This document shows positions 6,007 through 6,384 of a stretch of 6,384 nucleotides of DNA, in pieces. Below the pieces are notes generated by a model. It was not told the DNA's origin. It saw only the letters and a list, made by a program, of their open reading frames with translations, and ran no database searches. The position numbers and the translations under genes were made by a program. Origin of the DNA: Pseudorhodobacter antarcticus (GTDB lineage: Bacteria; Pseudomonadota; Alphaproteobacteria; Rhodobacterales; Rhodobacteraceae); the NCBI GenBank assembly GCA_945861995.1, contig CAMAWZ010000139.1:1-6384 (forward strand), in the 5' to 3' direction. The number at the start of each line of letters is the position of its first letter. Within the stretch, counting starts at the first letter, position 1.

Positions 6007-6384
6007 ATGGCAAACACGGGGCACTCTGCGCCGATCATGGCAAGGTCAGGCCTGTCAGAAGCTGCCTTTGCATGGCTGCTGATCTCGCCCGCGCTGTTGT
6101 TCATTGGCGTGATCGTGGCATGGCCCTTGGCCGAGACAATCCGGTTGTCCTTCACCAACGCAACGCTGGGCGGCGAAGAGTATATCGGCCTTGCCAATTA
6201 TGCCGAACTTCTGTCTAGCCCAAAATTCTATGACACCGTGGGCCGCACATTTTATTGGATGTTCCTGTCTGTCAGCCTGAAATTGGTCATGGGGCTCATT
6301 GGCGCATCCCTGCTGAACGCCGCCATTCCAGGAAAGGCGCTGTTTCGCATTTTGGTCATGCCGCCGTGGGTAATCCCTGTGGCT
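6007..6384 (+). CDS. Sugar ABC transporter permease (MalF/UgpA-like), N-terminal fragment
   Basis: The first 126 residues of a binding-protein-dependent sugar permease are visible; the gene continues past the window end. A short cytoplasmic N-terminus is followed by a hydrophobic span at about 18-40 (AAFAWLLISPALLFIGVIVAWP), then AETIRLSFTNATLGG, and the family hallmark YIGLANYAELLSSPKF (59-74). A second span covers about 82-104 and a third begins at 112 (LFRILVMPPWVIPVA). This is the N-terminal pattern of CUT1-family inner-membrane permeases that import oligosaccharides or glycosides. The ATG at 6007 is preferred because GGGGGA (5993-5998) lies eight bases upstream; ATG 5998 would add three residues, and the frame stays open back to an ATG at 5896. 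The divergent regulator and GH20 enzyme suggest an N-acetylhexosamine-containing substrate. No binding-protein gene precedes it, so that partner must lie further downstream or elsewhere. Confidence 0.9.
   Translation, partial: MANTGHSAPIMARSGLSEAAFAWLLISPALLFIGVIVAWPLAETIRLSFTNATLGGEEYIGLANYAELLSSPKFYDTVGRTFYWMFLSVSLKLVMGLIGASLLNAAIPGKALFRILVMPPWVIPVA

Overview
The window looks like chromosomal DNA from an alphaproteobacterium, most probably a member of the Rhodobacterales. The coding DNA is GC-rich and every protein resembles families common in that group (AcuI-type reductase, ModABC, GntR/UTRA regulator, GH20 hexosaminidase, CUT1-type sugar permease). The assignment rests on protein resemblance and composition only; the species cannot be named. 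Genes are packed tightly, and three junctions are ATGA stop/start overlaps (1429-1432, 2133-2136 and, on the minus strand, 5042-5045).

Left block (1-3200, plus strand): the 3' end of an acrylyl-CoA reductase/YhdH-type dehydrogenase gene (acuI-like), then a 118-residue ModE-type DNA-binding protein with no molybdate-binding domain, a 94-bp gap with two Mo-box-like dyads, and a complete modA-modB-modC molybdate importer. ModA captures molybdate in the periplasm, ModB forms the channel, and ModC is the ATPase with a C-terminal MOP domain. The likely circuit is repression of modABC by the ModE-like protein when molybdate is plentiful, but that protein lacks the usual sensor.

Right block (3213-6384): a two-gene minus-strand operon encodes a GntR/HutC-family repressor and, translationally coupled to it, a GH20 beta-N-acetylhexosaminidase without a signal peptide. 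A 203-bp AT-rich divergent control region (5804-6006) carries repeated TTGGTA elements. On its far side begins a plus-strand sugar ABC-transporter permease gene cut by the window end. Together these suggest uptake of an intact N-acetylhexosamine-containing oligosaccharide or glycoside, cytoplasmic hydrolysis, and control by a repressor responding to an amino-sugar metabolite.

The two blocks converge: modC and the hexosaminidase gene end 12 bp apart, with a GC-rich hairpin over the junction. No RNA genes, insertion sequences, CRISPR arrays or att sites were seen, and no gene-free stretch exceeds 300 bases. The most interesting parts are the two control regions and the sensorless ModE, rather than a wholly new system.
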